64,000 nt of DNA, taken from Thalassovita sp. GTDB taxonomy: Bacteria > Pseudomonadota > Alphaproteobacteria > Rhodobacterales > Rhodobacteraceae. Every line of letters starts with the position of its first letter. The stretch's first letter is position 1. The DNA lies in the NCBI RefSeq assembly GCF_963691685.1, contig NZ_OY829290.1:1364001-1428000 (forward strand), given 5' to 3'. The translations under genes and the position numbers were made by a program. Below, piece after piece: positions 52,906 to 62,460 of this stretch. The notes beneath the pieces were generated by a model. That model searched no databases and was not told where the DNA came from. It saw only the letters and a program-made list of their open reading frames with translations.

Positions 52906-54682
52906 ACTGCAGCTGATGCAGCTGGGCATAGATGCCACCGCGCGCCAGCAGCTCATCATGGGTGCCCTGATCCACCACCTGACCGCGGTCCATCACAACG
53001 ATCTTGTCCGCATTGCGCACGGTTGACAGCCGGTGGGCAATGACCAGCGTGGTCCGGCTGGCGGCCAGCTTGTCCAGCGCTTCCTGAACAACCTTTTCCG
53101 AATGGGCATCCAGCGCGCTGGTGGCCTCATCCAGCAGCAGAACAGGGCTGTTGCGCAGCAGCGCGCGGGCGATGGCCACACGTTGGCGTTGCCCACCTGA
53201 GAGCGCTGATCCACGGGGCCCTACAGGCGTGTCCAGCCCTTGCGGCAATTTCTGCAGGAAGTCGCTGACATGGGCGGCGTCCAATGCGGCCTTCAACTGT
53301 GCGTCACTGACATCGGTCCGACCCAACAGGATGTTTTCGCGCAGTGTTTCGTCAAACAGCGCGGCGTCCTGGGTGACCACGCTGAAGAGGTTGCGCAGCG
53401 CGGGCAGGGCCATCTGATCCGCCTTGACGCCACCAATCAGCACGTCACCGGAACTTGGATCAACCAGCCGGGTCAGCAGGTTGAAGATGGTCGATTTCCC
53501 AGCACCCGAGGCCCCAACCAGAGCGGTGGTTTTGCCGGCAGGTGCCGTCAATGTGGTGCCACGCAGAACCTCGGTTTCGCCATAGGACAGACGCACATCA
53601 CGCAGCTGCACGTCAGGCATCCCGCTAGGCGCTTGCACCGGCTTGGCCGGCGAGGTCAGCGTCGGTTCCGTGTCCATCAGCTCTTTGATGCGCTCAATCG
53701 CGGCGGCAGCGTTCTGCCATGTGGCGGTGATCCCGCCCAAGCGACGCAGCGGTTCAAAGGCAAAGCCAATGGCGGTGAAAAAGGTCATGAACTGACCTAT
53801 GGTTTTTTCACCTGCAATGATTTCAGAACCGCCGAAGACCAGCACCCCAAGAAAACCAACACCGGCCATGATATCGATCAGCCCCGGGATTGCCGCTTCG
53901 CCAATACGGGCCCGCACCTGCGTGGTGACCAGATCATCAGTCAGGTGGCTGTAGCGGTCGGATTGGTAGCTTTCCAGCCGGTTCAGTTTCACCGGAACCA
54001 TACCGTGGAAAACTTCATCCAACCGGGTTGCCAGCTTGGCCGACAGGTCACGCGCCTGCCGTGAACGGCGGCGTACAAAGGTCTGCACCATCTGGCTTGG
54101 CAGCACCAAAAGAGGGATGCCCACACAGGCAATCAGAGTCCACTGCCAATCGGTGGTCAGCGCCACCATCATGAGAATGAACAGCGAAATCACGTCGCGC
54201 CCGGCACCCGTGATGACCACGCCCCAAACCTGGTTGATGGCTTCTACGTCACCTTGCACACGCTGGATCAGGAAACCCGGCGGGTGGGTCTGGTGAAAAC
54301 TGCCGTCCTGACGCATCAGGTGGTTCAGCATATCAACCCTCAGGTTGGCTGCGGAGCGTTGAGAAATATAGGCCAGCAGGGCTTTCTGACCGATAGAAGT
54401 CAAAGCGCGCAGCAGGAAAATGGTCAGAAAGGCGCCGCCGACCCACCAGATTGCGCCAGAGCCACCGTCAACAAACACGTCGTCGAACATGGGGCGCATC
54501 ATCCAGCTCATCGCGCCCAGCATTGAGCCTTCGATCGACATCAACACAATCGCTCCGATCATCCAGCCGGTGTACTGGTGCAGGTATCGGGTCCAGAGCC
54601 ACTTCAGCAGTACGGTGCTTTTGACGTCTTCGACGGGCTGCTTGGTGTCGCCGGTCTGGGGCAGGTCGGTCTTGTCGGTCAT
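52757..54682 (-). CDS. MsbA-like ABC exporter (fused TMD-NBD)
   Basis: This 641-residue half transporter has six transmembrane helices in residues 30-330, Walker A ALVGASGAGKSTIFNLL near 392, signature LSGGQRQRVAIARALL and Walker B VLLLDEATSALD near 515. Family members export lipids, lipid A or drugs. The C-terminal extension (ERAGRRRKDSAAGTTGSDA...) is encoded opposite the glycosyltransferase end. The start overlaps the phosphatase gene stop by 4 bp, so the two are co-transcribed. Confidence 0.9.
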   Translation of the reverse strand: MTDKTDLPQTGDTKQPVEDVKSTVLLKWLWTRYLHQYTGWMIGAIVLMSIEGSMLGAMSWMMRPMFDDVFVDGGSGAIWWVGGAFLTIFLLRALTSIGQKALLAYISQRSAANLRVDMLNHLMRQDGSFHQTHPPGFLIQRVQGDVEAINQVWGVVITGAGRDVISLFILMMVALTTDWQWTLIACVGIPLLVLPSQMVQTFVRRRSRQARDLSAKLATRLDEVFHGMVPVKLNRLESYQSDRYSHLTDDLVTTQVRARIGEAAIPGLIDIMAGVGFLGVLVFGGSEIIAGEKTIGQFMTFFTAIGFAFEPLRRLGGITATWQNAAAAIERIKELMDTEPTLTSPAKPVQAPSGMPDVQLRDVRLSYGETEVLRGTTLTAPAGKTTALVGASGAGKSTIFNLLTRLVDPSSGDVLIGGVKADQMALPALRNLFSVVTQDAALFDETLRENILLGRTDVSDAQLKAALDAAHVSDFLQKLPQGLDTPVGPRGSALSGGQRQRVAIARALLRNSPVLLLDEATSALDAHSEKVVQEALDKLAASRTTLVIAHRLSTVRNADKIVVMDRGQVVDQGTHDELLARGGIYAQLHQLQFKTDGPTADTIALERAGRRRKDSAAGTTGSDAPGATNLLGRISRRLFGR

Positions 54683-55362
54683 TTTGCGGACTTCGATCCG
54701 GAAAAATAAGCGTTGTTGAGGGCGTCGGCGTCATATTCGCTGCGCACCCAGTCCTCGAAGGAAATCCCGGTTTCTTTCTGGCGCGCCTCATAGACATCCA
54801 GAAAATAGTCCAGCACACCGGTGTTGGACCACTTGATATGCAGGAACCGAAGCGACAGCATTTTGCGGGCTTCGGCGATCGGTGCTTTTTCGATCAGCAG
54901 CAGGTACAGCACGCTGGCCAGCCCGGCGCGGTCCGCACCGGATTTACAATGCAGCAGGAACGGGCGTTCGATGTTGTTGAACGTCTCCAGCAGTTCCAAA
55001 ATGCTCTCACGCGGTGGGGCCGATCTTGCGTGCAGGGTGATGTCATACCGGGCGAGGCCCAGCTCCTCGGTGATCTTCTTTTCCAGATGGAAGTGTGGCC
55101 GCTTTGAAACGCCGCGCAGGTTGATCACCGATTTGATCCCCATTTCGGCGTATTTCTTGAACTGCTCTTCATTGGGGTGGTTGGAGCGATAGGCGCCGGG
55201 GGCAATTTCATAGAAATTAGTCCACACCCGGCGCAGAATACCGTGGTCGGCCCAGTCGAAGTGGCGCAGCGCCTGTTTGCGGTGCTCTGGGTTGGACAGG
55301 TCCAAAGGATCGGGCATCGTATTGCCCTTTTCATAGTCTTTGAACTTCTTGAAGATATTCAT
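54679..55362 (-). CDS. Dual-specificity/tyrosine phosphatase family protein
   Basis: This 227-residue protein has the active-site loop LLHCKSGADRAGLAS near residue 139 (HC-x5-R) and INLRG upstream. It is a cysteine phosphatase; its substrate could be a protein, sugar or lipid phosphate. It is the first gene of a two-gene operon with the MsbA-like exporter, which suggests a cell-envelope role, by inference. Confidence 0.85.
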   Translation of the reverse strand: MNIFKKFKDYEKGNTMPDPLDLSNPEHRKQALRHFDWADHGILRRVWTNFYEIAPGAYRSNHPNEEQFKKYAEMGIKSVINLRGVSKRPHFHLEKKITEELGLARYDITLHARSAPPRESILELLETFNNIERPFLLHCKSGADRAGLASVLYLLLIEKAPIAEARKMLSLRFLHIKWSNTGVLDYFLDVYEARQKETGISFEDWVRSEYDADALNNAYFSGSKSAK

Positions 55363-55567
55363 ATTGTCCTGTCCTTGCAGTTCGAGCGGGACTCTTAGTG
55401 TACCGCCTGACCTGTGGCAAGCGCGCCCGGCGGAGCAGCGCCCATAGTAGTGGCAAAGCCGCGCATATCACAAAGCAAAAACACCCCCATCAAGAGAATT
55501 GATGTTAGCGCAATTGACCCCGCGTTTTGCGGAGTTAGGGTCACTCGCAGCAAGACAGGAGACCAGC

Positions 55568-56764
55568 ATGACACTGAAGAACGGACAGCAATACCTCGCC
55601 ATCCCCGGTCCCTCGGTAATGCCAGAGGCGGTGTTGCGTGCAATGCACCGTTCCGCGCCCAATATCTATGAGGGTGAGCTGGTTGAAGTCACCGAAAGCC
55701 TGATCCCCGATCTGCGTTTGGTGGCAGGCACAAAACATCACGTCGCGATCTACATCGCCAATGGTCACGGCGCCTGGGAGGCGGCGCTGGCCAATGTGCT
55801 GAACGAGGGAGGCACGGTTTTGGTGGCGGCGACGGGGCGGTTTGGCCATGGCTGGGCGGAAATGGCACGCGATCTGGGTATCAAGACCAAGGTGGTCGAT
55901 TTTGGCCGCAAGTCGCCCTTTGATGCAGACCGTCTGGAAAAAGTGCTGCGCGAAGACACCGACCATAAGATCAAAGCGGTACTGGCCACCCATGTTGATA
56001 CCTCCAGCGGTGTGCTGAATGATATCCCCGCCTTGCGTGCTGCGATGAACGCGGCGGGCCACCCGGCATTGTTGATGGCGGATTGCATTGCCTCGCTGGG
56101 GTGTGACCGGTTTGAGATGGACGCCTGGGGCGTCGATGTCATGGTGGCGGCCAGCCAGAAGGGGTTGATGACGCCGCCGGGGCTGGGTTTTGTCTATTTC
56201 AGTGACAAGGCCGCAGAGGCGCGCAAAGCAATGGCGCGGGTTTCGCGCTATTGGGACTGGGAGCCGCGGGCCAACCCCGATTACCTTTATCAATACTTTG
56301 GCGGCACTGCCCCGACGCATCATCTTTACGGTCTTCGTGTTGCGCTGGATATGCTGAAGGAAGAAGGCATGGAAAACGTCTGGCGCCGCCATGATGTTCT
56401 GGCCCGCGCTATCTGGGCTGCCTGTGATACCTGGGGGCAGGATGGGCCGCTGACGATCAACGTGGCAGATCCCGCCCATCGTTCCCGCGCCGTGACCTCG
56501 CTGCGGATCGGGCTGCCTTACGGGCCGAGACTGCGGGCCTGGACGGAACAGAACGCCGGCGTGACCCTTGGCATTGGGCTGGGCATGTTTGAAAAGGATG
56601 ACCCCAAAGGCGAAGGCTTCTTCCGCATCGGCCATATGGGGCATGTGAACCCCCAGATGGTCATGGGGGCGCTTGGCGCGATTGATATGGCGTTTAAGGC
56701 TGAAGGGATCCCGCATGGCACCGGCGCGCTGGAGGCCGCGGCGCAGGTGATCGCCACCCGCTGA
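55568..56764 (+). CDS. Class V aminotransferase, alanine/serine-glyoxylate type
   Basis: This 398-residue PLP enzyme has the N-terminal LAIPGPSVMPEAVLRAM, ATHVDTSSGVLNDI, DCIASLGCDRFEMDAWGVDVMVAASQKGLMTPPG with the PLP lysine in SQKG near residue 200. It fits the alanine-glyoxylate/serine-glyoxylate group. The start at 55568 follows an AGGAGACC-like site; an upstream in-frame ATG exists at 55499. Confidence 0.88.
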   Translation: MTLKNGQQYLAIPGPSVMPEAVLRAMHRSAPNIYEGELVEVTESLIPDLRLVAGTKHHVAIYIANGHGAWEAALANVLNEGGTVLVAATGRFGHGWAEMARDLGIKTKVVDFGRKSPFDADRLEKVLREDTDHKIKAVLATHVDTSSGVLNDIPALRAAMNAAGHPALLMADCIASLGCDRFEMDAWGVDVMVAASQKGLMTPPGLGFVYFSDKAAEARKAMARVSRYWDWEPRANPDYLYQYFGGTAPTHHLYGLRVALDMLKEEGMENVWRRHDVLARAIWAACDTWGQDGPLTINVADPAHRSRAVTSLRIGLPYGPRLRAWTEQNAGVTLGIGLGMFEKDDPKGEGFFRIGHMGHVNPQMVMGALGAIDMAFKAEGIPHGTGALEAAAQVIATR

Positions 56765-56828
56765 TCCGAAATTCTGCGACCTCGCGGCCAAGGCTTGCAT
56801 TTGTTCACGATATGTTCATGATTGTGCC

Positions 56829-57290
56829 ATGCATGATGATGACGCGATTCCATCTGAACAGCTGTTGCAAATGCAACCTGGCCAGCTGCTGGCGCGCGGC
56901 GTAAGCCGGGCGCTGATAAGCTATGGTTTTGTTTCGGTCGAAGAGTTCGTGCCAGCCCGGGGCCTGCGCGTTGACGTGATGGGGCTGGGGCCCAAAGGTG
57001 AGATCTGGGTCTTTGAATGCAAATCCAGCCGCGCCGATTTTCAGTCTGACAATAAGTGGCAGGGCTACCTGGACTATTGTGACCGCTATTTCTGGGCGGT
57101 CGATGCCGAGTTTCCCACCGAACTATTGCCGGGTGGCACCGGACTGATGATCGCAGATGCCTATGGCGGGGAAATCATTCGCATGGGGCCTGAGGACAAA
57201 CTGGCCGCGGCCCGGCGCAAGAAGCTGACACATAAATTTGCCAGCGACGCGGCGCGGCGGCTGCAAAGCTACCGCGATCCGCGTGTGTAA
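56829..57290 (+). CDS. mmcB: MmcB-family DNA repair protein
   Basis: This 153-residue protein has a PD-(D/E)XK-like core (RVDVMGLGPKGEIWVFECKSSRADFQSDNKWQGYLDYCDRYFWAVD). MmcB is a damage-inducible alphaproteobacterial protein linked to mitomycin resistance. No SOS box was identified upstream by eye. Confidence 0.85.
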   Translation: MHDDDAIPSEQLLQMQPGQLLARGVSRALISYGFVSVEEFVPARGLRVDVMGLGPKGEIWVFECKSSRADFQSDNKWQGYLDYCDRYFWAVDAEFPTELLPGGTGLMIADAYGGEIIRMGPEDKLAAARRKKLTHKFASDAARRLQSYRDPRV

Positions 57291-57299
57291 GGCATCGGC

Positions 57300-57485
57300 T
57301 TACTTGACCGCGCGTGCAGCTTGGGCGGCGGCGCGGATTTCTTCGGCGATTTCTTCAGCTTCTTCGGGATCGAAATCCATTGGGATCTCCAGCTCACCGG
57401 CGTCGATGAACAGGCGCACCATACCGTGGTCGGTCGGTCCAATTTGCAGGTTGGCTTCGATGTCGCGTTCGGTATTGATGCCCAT
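57300..57485 (-). CDS. Small acidic conserved protein (DUF6324-like)
   Basis: This 61-residue protein MGINTERDIEANLQIGPTD... with DFDPEEAEEIAEEI resembles small Rhodobacterales proteins. The start at 57485 has AGGAGAGCC upstream. Its function is unknown. The gap to the tRNA (57486-57745) shows no other gene. Confidence 0.7.
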   Translation of the reverse strand: MGINTERDIEANLQIGPTDHGMVRLFIDAGELEIPMDFDPEEAEEIAEEIRAAAQAARAVK

Positions 57486-57745
57486 GATCGGCTCTCCTTT
57501 TCGGTTAAGTTCAGCTAGCGGTTTGCGCTGACTTTGGCAAGATTGCCCCGTGCCCTGACATCGATCCGGCGATGCGTTTGGGCTGAAACCGGGTAAGAAT
57601 GGGAACCGGGCAGGGGGACACATAGGCGGGGCCCTTGTTTTTAAGCGCTTCCATTGCGTCGTTAAAAAAGCCGCCAAGAAAGCGTAGAAATATCGCTTGA
57701 ACGGGCTTGCAATCCCCCGTGGGTGTCTGTAAATCGCCCCTCAGT

Positions 57746-57822
57746 GCCGCCTTAGCTCAGTTGGTTAGAGCGCTGGATTGTGGATCCAGAGGTCCCCCGT
57801 TCGAGCCGGGGAGGCGGTACCA
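57746..57822 (+). tRNA. trnH: tRNA-His (GTG), CCA encoded
   Basis: The cloverleaf has GCCGCCT/AGGCGGT acceptor arms, anticodon loop TTGTGGA with GTG, TTCGAGC T loop and encoded CCA. The base before G1 is T, and the discriminator is A73, so the usual G-1:C73 histidine identity pair is absent, as known for many alphaproteobacteria. Confidence 0.95.
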
Positions 57823-57908
57823 TATTCCCCAAAATATCTAACGAAATATGCGCCCATTATCACTGTGTGTTTGGGGCGTTTTTTGTGTTTTAAAGCAACG
57901 AGATACAG

Positions 57909-58967
57909 TCAGCCTGTGCCGCGTTGGACCAGCTGCGGATCGATATAGACCTGTTCATTTGGCTTGCCGGGATCCGTCAGACGTTCCTGCAGCAGGCGCA
58001 GAATCTCTTCGATGGTTTGATCCAACGGGTTGCGCAGGGTGGTCAGGTCATATTCCGGCCAACTGGCCTGAGCGATGTCATCAAACCCAACGATCGACAG
58101 ATCCTGTGGTACCTGCCGATGCAGCCCGTAGCGCGCGACCGAAAGCGCCCCAAGCGCAGTGGCATCATTTGCACAAAGCAGTGCGTCAATGTGGTGATCG
58201 CTCAGCAGCTTCCCCGCAACCCCGCGGCCGCCTTCGTAGGTATAATCTGACTGCGCCAGCGCGGTCAGTTCCAACCCGGCCTCAGACAGGGCTTGCCGAA
58301 TGCCCGTCAATCGGTCGTTGGAGGATGACAGTCCCTCAGGCCCGCCGATAAAGCCGAAATGGCGCCGACCTTTGGCGATCAGCTGGCGGGTGGCCTGCGC
58401 GGTGCCATCGGCGTTGCGGCAGGAGACACAGTCGGCAAAGGGGGCTTCGATAATACGGCCCGAGAAGATCAGCGGGATGTTCAGCTTGGCACAATCTTCA
58501 AAAACCTGTTTCGACAGCGAGGAGCCGCGGACAATCAGCGCATCCAGCGGATAGCTCAGCACTGGCAGAATCGCCTCTTCCAAAACCGCCTCGGAGCCGC
58601 CGATCACAATCGGCCATTTTCCTGCGGCGTTCAGACGGGCCACCAACATCGCGGTGAACTCCGCATTATAGAGGTTGTTCATGCCGCCGGCTGCGACGGC
58701 CACCAGATTGCTGCGCTTGCCTTGCAGACTGGCCGCCAGGGCATTGGGCCGATAGCCGAGCCGCAGCGCGGTCGACATGATGTGACTGCGTTTTTCCGCA
58801 TCCAGATAGGCATTGGGCGTAAAGGCCCGTGAGACGGCCGACCGGGAGACGCCCGCGGCCTCAGCCACATCGGTGGCGGTCACACGTTTGTTCCGTTTCA
58901 CTGTTGTACCGATTGTTCGTTCCCTCAGGTTGAGTTTAACGCCCTCGTCACAAGTAAAGAAACCCAA
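57909..58967 (-). CDS. LacI-family regulator, probably of ugp
   Basis: This protein of up to 352 residues has a LacI HTH (VTATDVAEAAGVSRSAVSRAFTPNAYLDAEKRSHI) near residues 29-60 and a periplasmic-binding-like effector domain. It is divergent from ugpB and probably represses the operon in response to a substrate. The N-terminus is uncertain: a start nearer the HTH would fit the family better. Confidence 0.88.
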   Translation of the reverse strand: MGFFTCDEGVKLNLRERTIGTTVKRNKRVTATDVAEAAGVSRSAVSRAFTPNAYLDAEKRSHIMSTALRLGYRPNALAASLQGKRSNLVAVAAGGMNNLYNAEFTAMLVARLNAAGKWPIVIGGSEAVLEEAILPVLSYPLDALIVRGSSLSKQVFEDCAKLNIPLIFSGRIIEAPFADCVSCRNADGTAQATRQLIAKGRRHFGFIGGPEGLSSSNDRLTGIRQALSEAGLELTALAQSDYTYEGGRGVAGKLLSDHHIDALLCANDATALGALSVARYGLHRQVPQDLSIVGFDDIAQASWPEYDLTTLRNPLDQTIEEILRLLQERLTDPGKPNEQVYIDPQLVQRGTG

Positions 58968-59276
58968 AAGAAATCCGATTTAGTGAAATTGTCTGTCAGT
59001 TGTCACATTGCAGTTATGTTTTGACAGTAGATGAACACGTGTGCAGTTATAGTGCGACTCGTTTGGGAGTTCTCGGATTCGCAAAAGGCGGACGGGGCCG
59101 GTAGGCTTCTGTTTTTTATGTCTTTTGCAGTTCGGATGTTTCGGGAGGAACGACCTTGGGTCGTGTGCAACCCGTCCTATGGAGCGCCGCGTAACTGAAA
59201 TCATTCCACGCGGTGTGGGGTGCGCACAGGGAAACAAGATCGGGGTCCGCAAGGTCCCCACACTGGGAGAAAACAA
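58968..59276. promoter_or_regulatory. ugp promoter region
   Basis: This 309-bp gap holds TTGACA (59021-59026) and the palindrome ACACGTGT (59035-59042) between candidate -35 and -10 regions; a CG-centred palindrome fits a LacI-type operator. CTGTCAGTTGTCA (from 58993) is only a partial Pho-box look-alike. No gene is seen. Confidence 0.45.
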
Positions 59277-60581
59277 ATGACTTTCAACAAAACCGCGTCG
59301 CTGAGCGTCGTGCTGAGCATGACCGCAGGTGTGGCCTTTGCTGAGACGGAAATCACCTGGTGGCACGCCATGGGCGGCCAGCTGGGCGAAACCGTAAACC
59401 AGATGGCAGCTGACTTTAACGCCAGCCAGTCCGACTATAAGATTACCCCGGTTTACAAAGGCTCTTACGAAGAGACCCTGACCGCAGGTATCGCCGCCTT
59501 CCGTGCGGGTGAGCAGCCCAACATCATGCAGGTGTTTGACGCCGGCGCCGCCACCGTGATCGGCGCCAAGGGTGCAACCATCCCGGTTCAGGATCTGCTG
59601 GCCGACAATGGCATCGCCTTTGACATCAACGACTACATCGCCGGTGTGCGTTACTTCTACGCCGACAGCGATGGCAAGATGATCGGCATGCCGTTCAACT
59701 CGTCCACCCCGATCATGTATTACAACATGGACGCGCTGGAAAAAGCCGGTGTAAGCGCACCGAAAACCTGGGAAGAGTTCCAGTCGGTTACCGCACCGGC
59801 CCTGAAAGGCGCAGGCTACACCCCGCTGTCGCAGTCGCACCTGCCGTGGATCTTCACCGAAAACTTCATGTCGCGCCACAACCTGCCGTTTGCCACCAAC
59901 AACAACGGCTATGACGGTGTAGACACCAAGATCCTGGTCAACAACGACGCCATCAAAGCGCACTTCTCGGCTGTGACCGAGTGGCAGAAAGACGGCATGT
60001 TTGAGTGGTTCGGCACCGGTTGGGGTGACAACGCCAAGCCGTTCGAAGAAGGCAAAGTGGCCATGTGGCTGGGCTCCTCGGGCTCCTTCGGTGGTCTGCT
60101 GAACAAAGACCTGGGCTTTGACTTCTCGGCAACCATGCTGCCCTACTGGGAAGGTGTAACCAAAGAGCCGACCCAGACCTTCATCGGTGGCGCCGCGCTG
60201 TTCGCGATGGCAGGCAAATCGGCCGAAGAAAACAAGGCAACCGCCGAATTCTTCCGCTTCCTGACCTCGGCTGAGACCCAGTACTTCTGGCACAAAGAAA
60301 CCGGTTATGTTCCGATCACCAACGCTGCCTACGACATGGCTGGCAAAGATGGTCACTATGAGCGTTTCCCTGCCGCCGAAGTTGGCATCCAGCAGCTGAC
60401 CCTGCCCGCCGGTGACAACACCAAAGGCTACCGCATGGGCTTCTACGTACAGATCCGTGACGTGATGAACCGTGAATACGGCCGCATCCTGACCGGTGAA
60501 ACCGACGTGGACAGTGCGTTCAAGGCGATTGAAGAAGAAGCCAACAAACTGTTGGAACGCTTCGCAAAAACCCAAGGCTAA
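59277..60581 (+). CDS. ugpB: Glycerol-3-phosphate ABC transporter binding protein
   Basis: This 434-residue periplasmic protein has a signal peptide (LSVVLSMTAGVAFA) and close motif agreement with UgpB: ITWWHAMGGQLGETVNQ, YKGSYEETLTAGIAAFRAG, MPFNSSTPIMYYN, FIGGAALFAM, HKETGYVPITNAAYD. It binds sn-glycerol-3-phosphate or glycerophosphodiesters for uptake. It is followed by a strong hairpin before ugpA, which probably sets its higher expression. Confidence 0.92.
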   Translation: MTFNKTASLSVVLSMTAGVAFAETEITWWHAMGGQLGETVNQMAADFNASQSDYKITPVYKGSYEETLTAGIAAFRAGEQPNIMQVFDAGAATVIGAKGATIPVQDLLADNGIAFDINDYIAGVRYFYADSDGKMIGMPFNSSTPIMYYNMDALEKAGVSAPKTWEEFQSVTAPALKGAGYTPLSQSHLPWIFTENFMSRHNLPFATNNNGYDGVDTKILVNNDAIKAHFSAVTEWQKDGMFEWFGTGWGDNAKPFEEGKVAMWLGSSGSFGGLLNKDLGFDFSATMLPYWEGVTKEPTQTFIGGAALFAMAGKSAEENKATAEFFRFLTSAETQYFWHKETGYVPITNAAYDMAGKDGHYERFPAAEVGIQQLTLPAGDNTKGYRMGFYVQIRDVMNREYGRILTGETDVDSAFKAIEEEANKLLERFAKTQG

Positions 60582-60603
60582 TCGCCGCTAAACAGCAATA
60601 AAG

Positions 60604-60629
60604 GGGCGGCTGCCATCTGGCGGCCGCCC
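60604..60629 (+). promoter_or_regulatory. Intercistronic hairpin ugpB-ugpA
   Basis: GGGCGGC (60604-60610) and GCCGCCC (60623-60629) pair with a 12-base loop. Lacking a T-run, it is more likely an mRNA-stabilising or attenuating stem that raises ugpB over ugpA. Confidence 0.6.
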
Positions 60630-60654
60630 AACCCTATTCAAGATCGAGAACGCG

Positions 60655-61536
60655 ATGAAACGTGCAGGATTTACCAATCGATGGTTGCCGGTCCTACTTC
60701 TGGTGCCGCAGCTCATCATCATTGCCGTGTTTTTCTACTGGCCCGCGGGCTATGCGATCCAATCTTCCTTCTATTTGCAGGACCCGTTCGGTTTCGGCTC
60801 TACCTTTGTGGGGCTGGAAAACTACACCGATCTGCTGAGTGCCTCTGAATATCGCAAGGTTGCCTGGTTCACGGTTATCTTCACCCTACTGGTGACTTTC
60901 TTTTCGCTGGCCTTATCACTGCTGCTGGCAGTCAAAGCCGACAACATCCTGCGCGGGGCCAAGACCTATCGCACGCTGCTGATGTGGGTCTATGCGGTGG
61001 CGCCGCCGGTTGCGGGTTTCATCGGCATCATGATGTTTGACCAATCCACCGGGCCAATCAGCAACTTTTTCAAGTCGCTGGGCTGGGATTTCACGCTGGG
61101 TGTGAACTACTTTGATACCGCCTCAGCGATGGTGATTGTCTCGGTCTGGAAACAGGTTCCGGTCAACTTCATCTTCTTCCTGTCCGGCCTGCAGTCGATC
61201 CCACGGTCTGTGCGCGAAGCTGCGCTGATCGACAACCGGTCCGGCATGGGCCGCTTCTGGGATGTGACCTTCCCGCTCTTGGCGCCCACCGGGTTCTTCC
61301 TGCTGATCATCAACATCACTTATTCGCTGTTTGACACCTTTGGTGTGGTCGACACGCTGGTGAAAGGTGAGCCGGGCAACAACCCGATGACCCTTGTTTA
61401 CAAGGTCTATGTGGACGGGTTCCGTGGCAACGACCTTGGCGGTTCGTCGGCGCAATCGGTGATCCTGATGGTGCTGGTTCTGGCGCTGACCATCTTCCAA
61501 TTCCGGCTGGTAGAACGCCGGATCCACTATACTTGA
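60655..61536 (+). CDS. ugpA: Glycerol-3-phosphate ABC transporter permease
   Basis: This 293-residue protein has six hydrophobic segments, the FYWPAGYAIQSSF start of the UgpA/MalF type, and an EAA-like loop (REAALIDNRSGMGRFWDVTFPLLAP near residue 185). It is an inner-membrane channel subunit. UgpE follows after 10 bp. Confidence 0.92.
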   Translation: MKRAGFTNRWLPVLLLVPQLIIIAVFFYWPAGYAIQSSFYLQDPFGFGSTFVGLENYTDLLSASEYRKVAWFTVIFTLLVTFFSLALSLLLAVKADNILRGAKTYRTLLMWVYAVAPPVAGFIGIMMFDQSTGPISNFFKSLGWDFTLGVNYFDTASAMVIVSVWKQVPVNFIFFLSGLQSIPRSVREAALIDNRSGMGRFWDVTFPLLAPTGFFLLIINITYSLFDTFGVVDTLVKGEPGNNPMTLVYKVYVDGFRGNDLGGSSAQSVILMVLVLALTIFQFRLVERRIHYT

Positions 61537-61546
61537 GGGGGCTGAC

Positions 61547-62446
61547 ATGACTGATATCACAACAGCCACACCCAATGCGGCCACTGTCACACCGAAACGC
61601 CGGTTCAAGTGGAACGTTGCGCTGGACCATCTGGTGCTGATCGTTGGCTCGCTTTTCATGATCCTGCCGGTTCTTCTGGCCTTCACCACGGCCAGCCATG
61701 ATGCGGTGACCATTCACCGTGAAGGGCTGCAGCTGAAAATGGGCGACCAGCTGGGCGTCAATTTCCAAAAGGCGATGTTTGAAAAGGGCGGTTTCACCGA
61801 CACGGTCGATGGGATGCGGATGCTGACCAACTCGTTCATTCTGGGCATCGGTTTTGCGGTGGGCAAAATCATCATCGGAATGATGGCGGCTTACGCGATT
61901 GTCTACTTCCGCCTGCGCTTTGCCAGCTTTGCCTTCTGGATCATTTTCACCACGTTGCTCTTGCCGCTGGAGGTGCGCATTCTGCCTTCCTATGAGGTGA
62001 TCCAGGGCCTTGGCTTGACCAACACCTACACCGGGTTGATCGTGCCGCTGATTGCCTCGGCAACGGCGACCTTCTTCTTCCGGCAGTTCTTCCGCTCAGT
62101 GCCGGAAGAGTTGGTCGAAGCCTCGCGCATTGATGGGGCCGGTCCGGTGAAATTCTTCATCGACATTCTGGTGCCGCTGTCGCGCACCATGATTGCGGCG
62201 ATGTTCATCATCATGTTTGTGTTTGGCTGGAACCAATATCTGTGGCCAACCCTGATCACCACCGAAGAGAGCTTCTTCACGCTGGTGCGTGGCATCAAAC
62301 AAATCGTCATCTCTTACACCGATGCGCAGATCCCCGAACACGGGCAGGCGCTGGCACTGGCCTTTGTGGCGATCGTGCCGCCGGTCCTCGTGGTGATCTT
62401 CTTCCAGAGCTGGTTCGTTAAGGGCCTGACGGAATCCGATAAATAA
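61547..62446 (+). CDS. ugpE: Glycerol-3-phosphate ABC transporter permease
   Basis: This 299-residue permease has six hydrophobic segments and the EAA loop EELVEASRIDGAGPVKFFIDILVPL near residue 185. It pairs with UgpA. The N-terminus is longer and more polar than the E. coli protein. Confidence 0.92.
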   Translation: MTDITTATPNAATVTPKRRFKWNVALDHLVLIVGSLFMILPVLLAFTTASHDAVTIHREGLQLKMGDQLGVNFQKAMFEKGGFTDTVDGMRMLTNSFILGIGFAVGKIIIGMMAAYAIVYFRLRFASFAFWIIFTTLLLPLEVRILPSYEVIQGLGLTNTYTGLIVPLIASATATFFFRQFFRSVPEELVEASRIDGAGPVKFFIDILVPLSRTMIAAMFIIMFVFGWNQYLWPTLITTEESFFTLVRGIKQIVISYTDAQIPEHGQALALAFVAIVPPVLVVIFFQSWFVKGLTESDK

Positions 62447-62460
62447 GGAACGAAAGTACA

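Noticed and set aside
55541..56800. 419-residue frame on the minus strand
   Set aside because: Antisense to the class V aminotransferase with an intact PLP motif; no recognisable domain.
58990..59015. Pho-box-like CTGTCAG...TGTCAC before ugp
   Set aside because: The half-site spacing does not match the 11-bp Pho repeat; phosphate control is plausible but not supported by this match.
58980..60575. 531-residue frame on the minus strand
   Set aside because: It lies antisense to ugpB, which has clear family motifs and a signal peptide; the long open frame is a by-product of high GC codon use.
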